Positions 51,939-59,571 of a stretch of DNA of 64,000 nt are shown one piece after another (the stretch's first letter is position 1; every line of letters begins with the position of its first letter). The notes below the pieces were generated by a model. The model worked only from the letters and a program-made list of their open reading frames with translations, was not told where the DNA came from and made no database searches. Source of the DNA: Treponema parvum (GTDB lineage: Bacteria > Spirochaetota > Spirochaetia > Treponematales > Treponemataceae); the NCBI RefSeq assembly GCF_017893945.1, contig NZ_CP054257.1:62001-126000 (forward strand), written 5' to 3'. A program made the translations under genes and the position numbers.

Positions 51939-52508
51939 ATGACGGAACTTGAAAAATTGGACTCGGGACTCGACTATTGTTTTTTTGACGATGAAGTGGT
52001 TCAGCGTAAAGAGCGGGCGCTGAAAGGCTGTCAAAAATACAATGCGATCGATCCTGCCGATTATAAAAGTCAATATGCGGCGCTCAAAGAGCTGCTCGGC
52101 TCGGTCGGCAAAGCCGCTTACATACAGCCCTCTTTTAATTGCGATAACGGCAAAAACATCAGCGTCGGTGAAGATTTTATCGCCAATTACAATGTAACCA
52201 TTCTCGACATCGCTCCCGTGCATATCGACGATTACCGTATGGTAGGGCAGAATACGCTTATTTCGACGGTGGGGCATCCGCTTTCGCCGAAAGGCCGCCG
52301 TGCAAAAACGGCAAACTCAAAACCGGTAACTATAGGAAACGACGTATGGATCGGCGGCAACTGCACGATTTTACCGGGCGTAACGATCGGCAACAATGTC
52401 ATCATCGCGGCGGGCGCGGTAGTAAAAAAAGACATTCCCGACAACTGCATTGCCGCCGGCGTTCCCGCAAAAGTGATAAAACAATTGGAAAACGATATTG
52501 AAGACTAA
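51939..52508 (+). CDS. Sugar O-acetyltransferase (maltose acetyltransferase/NodL-like)
   Basis: A 189-residue left-handed beta-helix acyltransferase. The N-terminal Mac domain (about 1-60) is followed by hexapeptide repeats ending with IGNDVWIGGNCTILPGVTIG and NNVIIAAGAVVKKDIPDNCI. The likely catalytic His is in STVGHPLS. Acetyl-CoA would be the donor; the acceptor sugar is unknown. The start at 51939 has GGGGAG upstream; a longer frame from 51882 would begin inside the structured leader. Confidence 0.9.
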   Translation: MTELEKLDSGLDYCFFDDEVVQRKERALKGCQKYNAIDPADYKSQYAALKELLGSVGKAAYIQPSFNCDNGKNISVGEDFIANYNVTILDIAPVHIDDYRMVGQNTLISTVGHPLSPKGRRAKTANSKPVTIGNDVWIGGNCTILPGVTIGNNVIIAAGAVVKKDIPDNCIAAGVPAKVIKQLENDIED

Positions 52509-52535
52509 TATTTTACAAGGAGAGCAGATACGAGT

Positions 52536-52682
52536 GAATATGTTAGGAAGTCGGTAGGAAATGCTCTAAGGGATATTAGTAAAAAATTTCCGGAGTTAAT
52601 TAAAGCTGAATTCAATAACTGGAAGTTAGAAAGCAAAGAAATAAATCAAGTTTATAAGTTGGCGAGTAAATTTATCAGCTGA
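52536..52682 (+). pseudogene. AlkD-type DNA alkylation repair protein, C-terminal fragment
   Basis: A frame of 48 codons without a start (EYVRKSVGNALRDISKKFPE, then NWKLESKEINQVYKLASKFIS and TGA) matches the C-terminal helices of AlkD-like glycosylases. No upstream part exists: the acetyltransferase ends 28 bases before. It is the 3' remnant of a deleted gene and is A+T-rich. Confidence 0.65.
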
Positions 52683-52784
52683 CAAATTTGAATTTGCCGG
52701 TTTGGTAAATTTTTATTTTCCGCTCGTTTGGACTAATAAATAAGGAATTGATGAATAGTTAATATTTAAAGGAGAATGCTGAAG

Positions 52785-53549
52785 ATGATAATAAAAAATG
52801 AAATTCCTATACTTGAATATGATAATTTTTCTATAGAGGTAATTAAACCAAATCATGGTTGCGAAGAGTTGAAACTTCCAGAAAAGTGCGTGTTTGCTTT
52901 CTTAGGAAACTGCGTAGATGAATTCGCAATGAATAACAATGCAATAATTGCCGAAGAATTTGAAAATTGCTGTAGAATTATAAATATATATGTGGTTGAG
53001 TATAAAGGGCAAAGAATATGTCTTGTTCGTCCTAATATTGGTGCACCTGCGTCCGTTCTGCTTTTGGACAGGCTGATTGCTTGTGGTTGTAAGAAAATAA
53101 TTGCAACAGGTTCTTGTGGGGTTCTGAGGGATATAAAAGAGAATACATTCCTTATTCCTACAAAAGCATTGAGAGATGAGGGAACATCATTCCATTATTT
53201 ACCACCATCCCGATATATTGAAATCGACCAGAAAATGATTGGCGAAATTAAGGGTGTTTTTGAAAAATTAGACATACCATTTGAAGAGTGCGTAACTTGG
53301 ACAACAGATGGTTTTTTTAGGGAAACACAGGAAATGGTTCAGTATAGATTAAGTGAAGGCTGTTCTGCTGTCGAAATGGAATGTGCTGCACTTGCTGCGT
53401 GCGCACAAAAAAGAGGAGCATCATTTGGTCAATTCTTTTTTACTGCGGATTCGCTTGCAAATGTTACTGAACATGATGAAAGGAATTGGGGAATTCCGTC
53501 GCACTCTAGAGCCTTACACCTTGCTTTGGATTTAATATGCAAGATATAA
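52785..53549 (+). CDS. Nucleoside phosphorylase (PNP_UDP family)
   Basis: A 254-residue enzyme of the purine/uridine phosphorylase superfamily, which splits nucleosides with phosphate. The phosphate/ribose region GAPASVLLLDRL, the Gly-rich IIATGSCGVL and the nucleoside-binding SAVEMECAALAA are visible. The substrate nucleoside is uncertain. A+T-rich compared with neighbours, so probably acquired. Two starts are possible: ATG 52785 (ten bases after GGAG) or ATG 52776 (one base after it). Confidence 0.88.
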   Translation: MIIKNEIPILEYDNFSIEVIKPNHGCEELKLPEKCVFAFLGNCVDEFAMNNNAIIAEEFENCCRIINIYVVEYKGQRICLVRPNIGAPASVLLLDRLIACGCKKIIATGSCGVLRDIKENTFLIPTKALRDEGTSFHYLPPSRYIEIDQKMIGEIKGVFEKLDIPFEECVTWTTDGFFRETQEMVQYRLSEGCSAVEMECAALAACAQKRGASFGQFFFTADSLANVTEHDERNWGIPSHSRALHLALDLICKI

Positions 53550-53700
53550 AAAGATACCCCTTTTTATCGAGGTGATAATTAAAGGAAAAATTGTAATTTT
53601 ATCTATGTAAAGACCACGACAAATTTCAGTTTGCCTAAATCAAACAATCCGCATACAAAAGGGTTCGCTATGCGTTTCCGATATACAGCCTTGCAAAACT

Positions 53701-53912
53701 TTTATTTATTATAAAAAAGGCTATGAAGCACCCTTCGCCCGGCTTGTAATCGTGGAAGACAACGCACACCGTCCGCGGGAAGGCGAAGCGGAAATCGCAT
53801 GGAATTTTTTCAGGAATTTTAAACGCAGCCGAACCGGAAAATTGATCCTATCTTTGAAGAAGAAAAAAACATGGAAAAAGTCAGAGCTTTTTTGCATACG
53901 CACTTGAAATAA
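53701..53912 (+). pseudogene. Alpha/beta-hydrolase/esterase C-terminal fragment with frameshift
   Basis: YEAPFARLVIVEDNAHRPRE and GEAEIAWNFFRNFKRSRTGK look like the C-terminal part of a secreted esterase or polyhydroxybutyrate-depolymerase-like hydrolase. Near 53845 the natural ending moves to another frame (IDPIFEEEKNMEKVRAFLHT, then HLK and TAA), so there is a frameshift as well as loss of the 5' part. The 150 bases before it hold nothing I can name. Confidence 0.6.
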
Positions 53913-53998
53913 TCAAATCAAGAGGTTACGCTGAATACGGCTTGAACTTGCGCTCCCGCGACGGATGCGTTTTTTTGCCGCTCTCTATGGGGAACCGG

Positions 53999-54283
53999 AT
54001 GAATATTGAAGCGATCATTATCGGCGTTGCGTCTCTTGCAATTATCGGACTTTTTCATCCCGTCGTTGTAAAGTGCGAATATTATTTTTCTGCTAAAGTG
54101 TGGCCGGTTTTTCTTGTTGCAGGCATTGCGTTTTTGGCGGCGGCGCTGTTTTGGGACGGTATCGCCGCATATGTTCTTGCGCTTATCGGCACGGCGTGCC
54201 TGTGGAGCATAGTCGAATTGAAAGAGCAGGAAAAACGCGTCGAGCGCGGTTGGTTTCCGAAAAATCCTAAACGAAAACATTGA
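53999..54283 (+). CDS. DUF4491 family small membrane protein
   Basis: A 94-residue protein with three hydrophobic segments and the ending WSIVELKEQEKRVERGWFPK characteristic of DUF4491. The function is unknown. Start at ATG 53999 with GGGGAA upstream; the longer frame from 53942 adds a charged stretch without similarity. Confidence 0.8.
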   Translation: MNIEAIIIGVASLAIIGLFHPVVVKCEYYFSAKVWPVFLVAGIAFLAAALFWDGIAAYVLALIGTACLWSIVELKEQEKRVERGWFPKNPKRKH

Positions 54284-54363
54284 CCGAACGGCAACCTGCA
54301 AACGGAATTTGCGGGTTTTTGAAAATAATCCTGTTTGAATTTAAAAATGGGAATTAGTAGAGT

Positions 54364-54774
54364 ATGTGGAAACTTTTTGCATTTCTTTCAGCGATATGCG
54401 CTGCCTTAACTTCGATTTTTGCAAAATACGGTATGAAGGATATCAATTCAACGCTTGCAACGGCGGTGCGGACTGTTATCGTGCTGCTGCTGGCATGGAG
54501 CATCGTTTTTATCAACGGCAATATAAAAGCTCTAAAAGATTTAACACGGATGAACTGGCTGTTTCTTATTCTTTCAGGCCTTGCGACGGGAGCGTCCTGG
54601 CTGTGTTATTTTAAAGCGGTCCAAATGGGCGAAGTTTCAAAAGTTGCTCCGATCGATAAGCTGAGTATCGTGTTTACGCTCATTCTTTCGGCGCTGATTT
54701 TACACGAGCGGCTGACACTAAAGACAATGCTGGGCGGCGTTCTCATAACGGCGGGAACGCTGTTGTTTTTATGA
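54364..54774 (+). CDS. EamA/DMT-family small transporter
   Basis: A 136-residue protein with five hydrophobic segments, the size of single-domain EamA transporters that act as dimers. KVAPIDKLSIVFTLILSALI followed by LHERLTLKTMLGGVLI is typical of the family. The substrate is unknown. No good ribosome-binding site is visible (AGTAGAGT before ATG). Confidence 0.85.
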   Translation: MWKLFAFLSAICAALTSIFAKYGMKDINSTLATAVRTVIVLLLAWSIVFINGNIKALKDLTRMNWLFLILSGLATGASWLCYFKAVQMGEVSKVAPIDKLSIVFTLILSALILHERLTLKTMLGGVLITAGTLLFL

Positions 54775-54796
54775 ACGCAGGAAGGGATTGTAACGT

Positions 54797-54999
54797 TTAA
54801 AAGCTGCCGCTAAAATATCGCGGCATCTTTTAATTTCGAGTTTTCTTAGAAAACTCGTTTATTAACTGTGCGCAAAAAGCGCACGAATTCAACAGTCTCC
54901 AAAATTGATATTTTGTTCGACTGTTGAATTTTAAGGAATGTTTAAAAACCGCCGCTGAAATAGTATAAGCCGACGTACTTCCGTGTACATCGGTTTATA
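54797..54999. repeat. Four stem-loops in the leader of the PNPOx-like gene, including family P copy 4
   Basis: In order: TTAAAAGCTGCCGC/GCGGCATCTTTTAA (54797-54833); CGAGTTTTC/GAAAACTCG (54837-54857); family P copy 4 (54881-54938) with a perfect 12-base-pair stem AATTCAACAGTC/GACTGTTGAATT (54886-54897 with 54919-54930) and TTTTAAGGAA tail; and TATAAGCCGACGTAC/GTACATCGGTTTATA (54964-54999). The last ends at the AAGGAG ribosome-binding site. The fourth is a mirror-order relative of the hairpin at 4639-4672. Confidence 0.8.
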
Positions 55000-55012
55000 A
55001 GGAGTTTTATTT

Positions 55013-55489
55013 ATGAGAAGGATCGACAGAGCTGTAACGGATAACAGGCAAATACAATCGATTATAGAGAAGGCAAAGGTTGTACATATCGGGATGATCG
55101 ACGATGGCCGGCCGTATGTGGTGCCGATGCAATACGGTTTTGTGTTTACCGGTGGACGGCTGACCTTATACCTGCACAGCGCAAAGGAAGGTCGAAAACT
55201 CGACATTATCAAAAAAAATCCGCACGTTTTTATCGAACTTGAAACGGACATTGCGCTTGTTTCAGGCGGCGAGGTTCCGTGTAAATACAGTTCGGAATAT
55301 GCGAGCGTTATGGGAGACGGCACGGCAGTTTTTGTTGACGATGTAAAAGAAAAGATTTTCGGCTTAAAGCTCATGATGAAAACGCAGACAGGCAGAGATT
55401 TTGAAATATCCGAACAGATGACAAAATCGGTTGCAGTCTTACGCATAGACGTTCCGTGCATAACGGCAAAAAGCCGAGCCAAGGGTTAA
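55013..55489 (+). CDS. Pyridoxamine 5'-phosphate oxidase family (flavin-binding split barrel) protein
   Basis: A 158-residue protein with the split-barrel pattern VVHIGMIDDGRPYVVPMQYG and LYLHSAKEGRKLDIIKKNPH. Many relatives bind FMN, F420 or heme and reduce antibiotics or other small molecules; annotations such as nitroimidazole resistance are common but unproven here. The AAGGAG site belongs to the end of a hairpin. The next gene starts two bases after the stop. Confidence 0.88.
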   Translation: MRRIDRAVTDNRQIQSIIEKAKVVHIGMIDDGRPYVVPMQYGFVFTGGRLTLYLHSAKEGRKLDIIKKNPHVFIELETDIALVSGGEVPCKYSSEYASVMGDGTAVFVDDVKEKIFGLKLMMKTQTGRDFEISEQMTKSVAVLRIDVPCITAKSRAKG

Positions 55490-55491
55490 TT

Positions 55492-56004
55492 ATGACGAAT
55501 TCATTTTCAGAAGCTCTTTGCAGCAATGAGAAAAATAAGATAATACCTGAAGCATACGATTACTTCGGAGGCTTGATAGGCGAATGGGCTGTCGAATGGA
55601 GAGACCGTTTGGACGATACCGTACCGCGGCGTGTGAAAGGCGAATGGATATTTTCACGGGTTTTGGAGGGAACAGCCGTTCAGGATTTGTTTATCGTACC
55701 GTCGCGCACGGAAAGGTTACACAATCCGCAAGCCGACGCCGAATACGGCACAACCCTGCGGATTTATAATCCCAAAACGACGGTGTGGGATATATTCTAC
55801 GGATGCACAGGCAGCGCCTTCCGCTTGACTGCGGTGAAAACGGGCGATGAAGTGGTGCTGACCGAAAACGGCGAGGGTAAAATGCGGTACATCTTTTCGG
55901 AAATAACCGCCGATACGTTCAGGTGGCGAAAAGAATATCTGAATGCAGATGGTCATTGGGCGGTTGCGGCAATCGTAACAGCCATGAGAAAGAAAGCCGG
56001 TTAA
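55492..56004 (+). CDS. Conserved hypothetical protein (DUF1579-like beta-barrel)
   Basis: A 170-residue soluble protein, rich in beta strands, with GGLIGEWAVEWRDRL near residue 25, a repeated turn pattern (GTTLRIYNPKTTVWDIFYGC) and a terminal W-R-K-E-Y. It resembles small proteins that assess a substrate in a lipocalin-like barrel; the family assignment is tentative. Two bases after the PNPOx-like gene, so probably co-translated. Confidence 0.7.
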   Translation: MTNSFSEALCSNEKNKIIPEAYDYFGGLIGEWAVEWRDRLDDTVPRRVKGEWIFSRVLEGTAVQDLFIVPSRTERLHNPQADAEYGTTLRIYNPKTTVWDIFYGCTGSAFRLTAVKTGDEVVLTENGEGKMRYIFSEITADTFRWRKEYLNADGHWAVAAIVTAMRKKAG

Positions 56005-56065
56005 GTGTCGGATATTGGGATATATTCCCCTTTTGACGGTTGGGTAAAAAGGAGGAGGAACCGCA

Positions 56066-56620
56066 GTGTGCATGAATGATAAATCAATGGATAAAACATC
56101 CGCAAAAAAATCGACGGAAAATAAACAGGCGCATCTTCCGGTGATGGGCGTAGGGCCTGTGTGCGTTGCGATTATGATCGCGTTCACCGCCATAGGCATT
56201 GCGCTCGTAAAATTCGGTGTGCTTGCAGGCGGCAATGTAAACGGTACGCCCGCGGCCGTTCTTTTTACAATTGCAGGAATTTTGTGCATTACAGGCGGCA
56301 TTGCATTGTGGTGCGCTGCGGTATTCGGAGCGCGGATTGACGCTAAAATAAAATCTAATCGGCTTGAAACCGGCGGCGTTTATGCCCTTGCGCGAAATCC
56401 CATTTATTCCGCTTTTTTATTCATCTGTACCGGAACGCTGCTGTTCTGCCGAAACCGGTATGTGCTGATTTTGCCGCCGTTTTTTTGGCTGTATCTCACC
56501 GTGTTTATGAAGCTGACGGAAGAAAAATGGCTTTCGGAGCGCTTCGGTGACGAGTATTCGGCGTATTGCAAACGCGTCAACCGCTTTATCCCGTGGAAGA
56601 ATCGGGAATGGCTTATGTAG
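56066..56620 (+). CDS. Isoprenylcysteine-carboxylmethyltransferase-like integral membrane methyltransferase
   Basis: A 184-residue membrane protein of the ICMT/PEMT superfamily with about four hydrophobic segments. GVYALARNPIYSAFLFICTG and EEKWLSERFGDEYSAYCKRV are the conserved SAM-binding C-terminal features. The acceptor is unknown; bacterial members methylate lipids or small molecules. GTG start after GGAGGAGG; an ATG two codons later is possible. The last ~80 codons also exist as a remnant at 37.05-37.29 kb. Confidence 0.88.
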   Translation: MCMNDKSMDKTSAKKSTENKQAHLPVMGVGPVCVAIMIAFTAIGIALVKFGVLAGGNVNGTPAAVLFTIAGILCITGGIALWCAAVFGARIDAKIKSNRLETGGVYALARNPIYSAFLFICTGTLLFCRNRYVLILPPFFWLYLTVFMKLTEEKWLSERFGDEYSAYCKRVNRFIPWKNREWLM

Positions 56621-56716
56621 CGATTTTGAACTGGAAGGGAACGGCTTTAGAAGAATTGTGCAGCTGATAAGATCGTTTTACTCTGACTTGCTAATTTAAT
56701 GGAAAGGGAGAATTTT

Positions 56717-57550
56717 GTGACCACATATCAGGACGCCAACGCGGCGGTAATCGACCGATGGATCGCCGAAGGCTGGGAATGGGGAAAGCCCGTCGATCAC
56801 GAAACGTACATGAAGGCAAAAAGCGGACAATGGTCGGTTTTACTGACACCGACAAAGCCCGTACCGCGCGAATGGTTCGGCGATTTAAAAGGCAAAAAAC
56901 TTTTGGGGCTCGCGTCGGGAGGCGGCCAGCAAATGCCGATTTTTACTGCTGCCGGAGCCGAATGTACGGTGCTCGACTATTCTGAAAAACAGCTTGAGTC
57001 GGAGAAGTCTGTTGCGGAACGCGAAGGCTATCGGATAAACATTGTGCGCGCGGATATGTCGAAGCCGCTGCCCTTTGCCGATGCTTCGTTCGATATCGTT
57101 TTTAATCCGGTGAGCAACTGTTATATCGAAAAAGTCGAGCCGGTGTTTGCCGAATGCTTTCGCGTGCTTAAAAAGGGCGGCGTTTTGCTGTGCGGGCTGG
57201 ATACCGGCATAAACTATATCGTCGATCAAAAGGAGGAACGGATTATCAATTCTCTTCCGTTCAATCCGCTCGTTTATGAAGCACACCGCAAACAGCTTGA
57301 AGAGTCGGGCGGCGGTTGGCAGTTTTCTCACACGATCGCCGAGCAGATCGGCTCTCAGCTTCGAGCAGGGTTTACGCTCGCCGACCTCTATGAAGACACG
57401 AACGGTCAAGGCCGCCTGCATGAGCTGCATATTCCGTCGTTCATTGCAACGCATGCGGTAAAGCAGCGGGGAATAATTTGTAGTGAGCAATGTGCGGATT
57501 GGCAATTAAATGAAAGGAGAAGAGAAAATGGATACGGTTCAACAGCTTAA
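56717..57550 (+). CDS. Class I SAM-dependent methyltransferase
   Basis: A 277-residue cytoplasmic methyltransferase. Motif I is LLGLASGGGQQMPIF (near 70), motif II C-T-V-L-D-Y (near 92), and PLPFADASFDIVFNPVSNCY and FRVLKKGGVLLCG form the later motifs. Similar enzymes are frequent in accessory regions; the acceptor is unknown. GTG 56717 has AAAGGGAG six bases upstream; the ATG at 56699 precedes that site and is less likely. It overlaps the next gene. Confidence 0.9.
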   Translation: MTTYQDANAAVIDRWIAEGWEWGKPVDHETYMKAKSGQWSVLLTPTKPVPREWFGDLKGKKLLGLASGGGQQMPIFTAAGAECTVLDYSEKQLESEKSVAEREGYRINIVRADMSKPLPFADASFDIVFNPVSNCYIEKVEPVFAECFRVLKKGGVLLCGLDTGINYIVDQKEERIINSLPFNPLVYEAHRKQLEESGGGWQFSHTIAEQIGSQLRAGFTLADLYEDTNGQGRLHELHIPSFIATHAVKQRGIICSEQCADWQLNERRRENGYGSTA

Positions 57551-58223
57551 ACAAAATTCGCATCTTCCGGGGCCTAGAGCAAATTTGGAATTGCTATACT
57601 CTTTTTCAAAAACGGCAACGAAAGATGAAATAAACGAATGCTTGGCGCTCATCCGAAGCGATACCGAAAATTCTCCCGACGAATTTGCCGGCATGTGCGG
57701 CATCGTTGCCTATGCTGTGTATCATCAAAATGACAGCAAAGCGACAATCGATTTTATTGCCCGTTATGCGTCCCATAAAAGCTGGCGTATTCGGGAAGCG
57801 GTTGCAATCGCTATACAGGAACTGGCAAAAAAAGACGTAACGGTAACCTTAAAAAATATCACGAATTTGAAAAACGGAAATTGTTGTGAAAAAAGAGCCG
57901 TTGTTGCGGGATTGTGCGAACCCAAATTATTAAAAGATAAAACCGTTGCCGTTCAAGTGATACGTCTTTTAGATGAAATAACGGCAACGCTTGCTCATAA
58001 CGACAAACTCACTGATGAAGAAGATACGCTCAAAAAAGCGCTCGGATACGGCTGGAGCGTAGCGATTGTTCATGCGCCCGCAGAAGGAAAAGAGGCTTTT
58101 GAAAAATTGCTGAAAAAAGACAGTAAGCATATCAAATGGATTATAAAGGAAAATTTAAAAAAGAACCGGCTGATAAAAGCGGACGGCGAATGGGTTAGAG
58201 CGATGGAGAGCAAACTGAGCTAG
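57528..58223 (+). CDS. HEAT-repeat protein, AlkD/HEAT-like
   Basis: A 231-residue helical-repeat protein (LELLYSFSKTATKDEINECL, WRIREAVAIAIQELAKKDVT, CCEKRAVVAGLCEPKLLKDK, SVAIVHAPAEGKEAFEKLLK). The repeat arrangement resembles AlkD-type glycosylase scaffolds, with W-R-I-R-E-A-V near residue 90, but catalysis is not assured. The start is the ATG after AAAGGAGAAGAGAAA, overlapping the methyltransferase 3' end. Confidence 0.78.
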   Translation: MDTVQQLKQNSHLPGPRANLELLYSFSKTATKDEINECLALIRSDTENSPDEFAGMCGIVAYAVYHQNDSKATIDFIARYASHKSWRIREAVAIAIQELAKKDVTVTLKNITNLKNGNCCEKRAVVAGLCEPKLLKDKTVAVQVIRLLDEITATLAHNDKLTDEEDTLKKALGYGWSVAIVHAPAEGKEAFEKLLKKDSKHIKWIIKENLKKNRLIKADGEWVRAMESKLS

Positions 58224-58246
58224 ATACGCGTAGTACGATGTAAGGA

Positions 58247-58519
58247 ATGAGAACGCCTGCTACGGAATGCGCGGCGGCGGGGATAGAAAAAGCAAAAGAG
58301 GCTCTTAGAAAATTACGATTTTTGGTAAAAATTATTTCTATGGAAAAACGAGAAGTTGATTCGGCTTTAAATTCTTCTTTTTCGGATTTTGAAGACGCAT
58401 TGCAATATTATACTGCAATGAGACACCGTATGGATGTTTTGTTGACGCGGAATATAAAAGACTATAAAGAAAAAGAGTTGATAATACAAACTCCCGAGCA
58501 ATTCATAAAAACAATATAA
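58247..58519 (+). pseudogene. PIN-domain toxin, C-terminal half
   Basis: The 90-residue frame contains the second half of a PIN nuclease: SALNSSFSDFEDALQYYTAM with the acidic pair D-x-x-D and DVLLTRNIKDYKEKELIIQT, PEQFIKTI. The first beta strand with the first catalytic Asp is missing, and the first ~25 residues (MRTPATECAAAGIEKAKEAL) look unrelated. No antitoxin gene is adjacent. Inactive remnant. Confidence 0.72.
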
Positions 58520-58626
58520 AAAATTCTTTACAAAATTCCTGAGCTGATGGAAGCAGGATTGAGCTTAAAGCCTGTTTGAATGCAATGCACAAGCGGGTGT
58601 ATAAAGATTTTGACAGGAGCTGATGA

Positions 58627-59499
58627 ATGAAACAACTGCTTGCCGCAGCGGCGGCGCTGTGGATATGCGGACTGAGTTTTGTTTTTGCGCAAGGAAGGGA
58701 TGGAACAATGAATATCACCGTAACTATAGGCGCCGTTGAATACGCCGCACAGTTCGATTCTAACGACGCTGCGCTCGAGGTTGCTTCGTTTTTTCCGCTT
58801 GCACTAGATATGAAAGAATGGGCGGCGAACAAGGAATATTACGCAGGGCTCGGAAAGACGATCACCGGAAAAGCGCCTGCCGCCGACAAAATAGCAGCGG
58901 GAGACGTTATGCTTTACAGCGGCCGCTCGCTCGTCATCTTTTACGGCGGATCGGCAAACACTTCAGGTTATGTCAGATTAGGATGCATCCTTGATGCAAA
59001 AAATCTGAAAGCGGCGCTTGACAAAGCCGGTGGAAAAGTGTCGTTCGCCCGTGCAAAAGAGGGAAAAGAAACTTCCGCTGTTTCCGCCGTCCCTGTTGTA
59101 AAAACAAAAGAAACCGGCGCGGCTTTGACAAAAGAACAGAAAGAAGTGTATTCATCTTACGAGGAAATCTGCCGCGCTATGGTTGCCAAAGACAAGGCTT
59201 CGATGGAGCGTTATTTTGACAAAGATTTGACGTTTACTCATATGAGCGGCAAAAAGCAGACGCGCTGCGAATACATCGGTGAAATCATGGACGGCACGCT
59301 CAATTACTATAAAATCACTACAAAAGAATATAATATACGCGTAAACGGCGACACGGCGTATATGAGCGTAACTCATACGCTGGATGCGAAAGTGTACGGC
59401 ATGACCGGCGCATGGACTACGCGCGGAACGGCTACTTACAAAAAAAGAGGCGGCATTTGGGTTCGGGTGAATGAAAGCGTTCCCGAAGGCGTGTTTTAA
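58627..59499 (+). CDS. Secreted cyclophilin-like / SnoaL-like two-domain protein
   Basis: A 290-residue exported protein with a signal peptide (to about residue 22, FVFAQG). The first domain (about 27-145) matches the cyclophilin-like fold seen in small flavodoxin-linked proteins (PLALDMKEWAANKEYY, DVMLYSGRSLVIFYG). The second (about 170-290) is a SnoaL/DUF4440-like NTF2 fold (YSSYEEICRAMVAKDKASME, FDKDLTFTHMSGKK). The ligand is unknown. Start after AGGAGCTGATGA. Confidence 0.83.
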   Translation: MKQLLAAAAALWICGLSFVFAQGRDGTMNITVTIGAVEYAAQFDSNDAALEVASFFPLALDMKEWAANKEYYAGLGKTITGKAPAADKIAAGDVMLYSGRSLVIFYGGSANTSGYVRLGCILDAKNLKAALDKAGGKVSFARAKEGKETSAVSAVPVVKTKETGAALTKEQKEVYSSYEEICRAMVAKDKASMERYFDKDLTFTHMSGKKQTRCEYIGEIMDGTLNYYKITTKEYNIRVNGDTAYMSVTHTLDAKVYGMTGAWTTRGTATYKKRGGIWVRVNESVPEGVF

Positions 59500-59571
59500 A
59501 ATATACGCTGCCCCTTGCCCCGCGTGTAGAATATAATGCCGCCGTCAGGAAAGCGGGCGCCAGCTGCAAAT

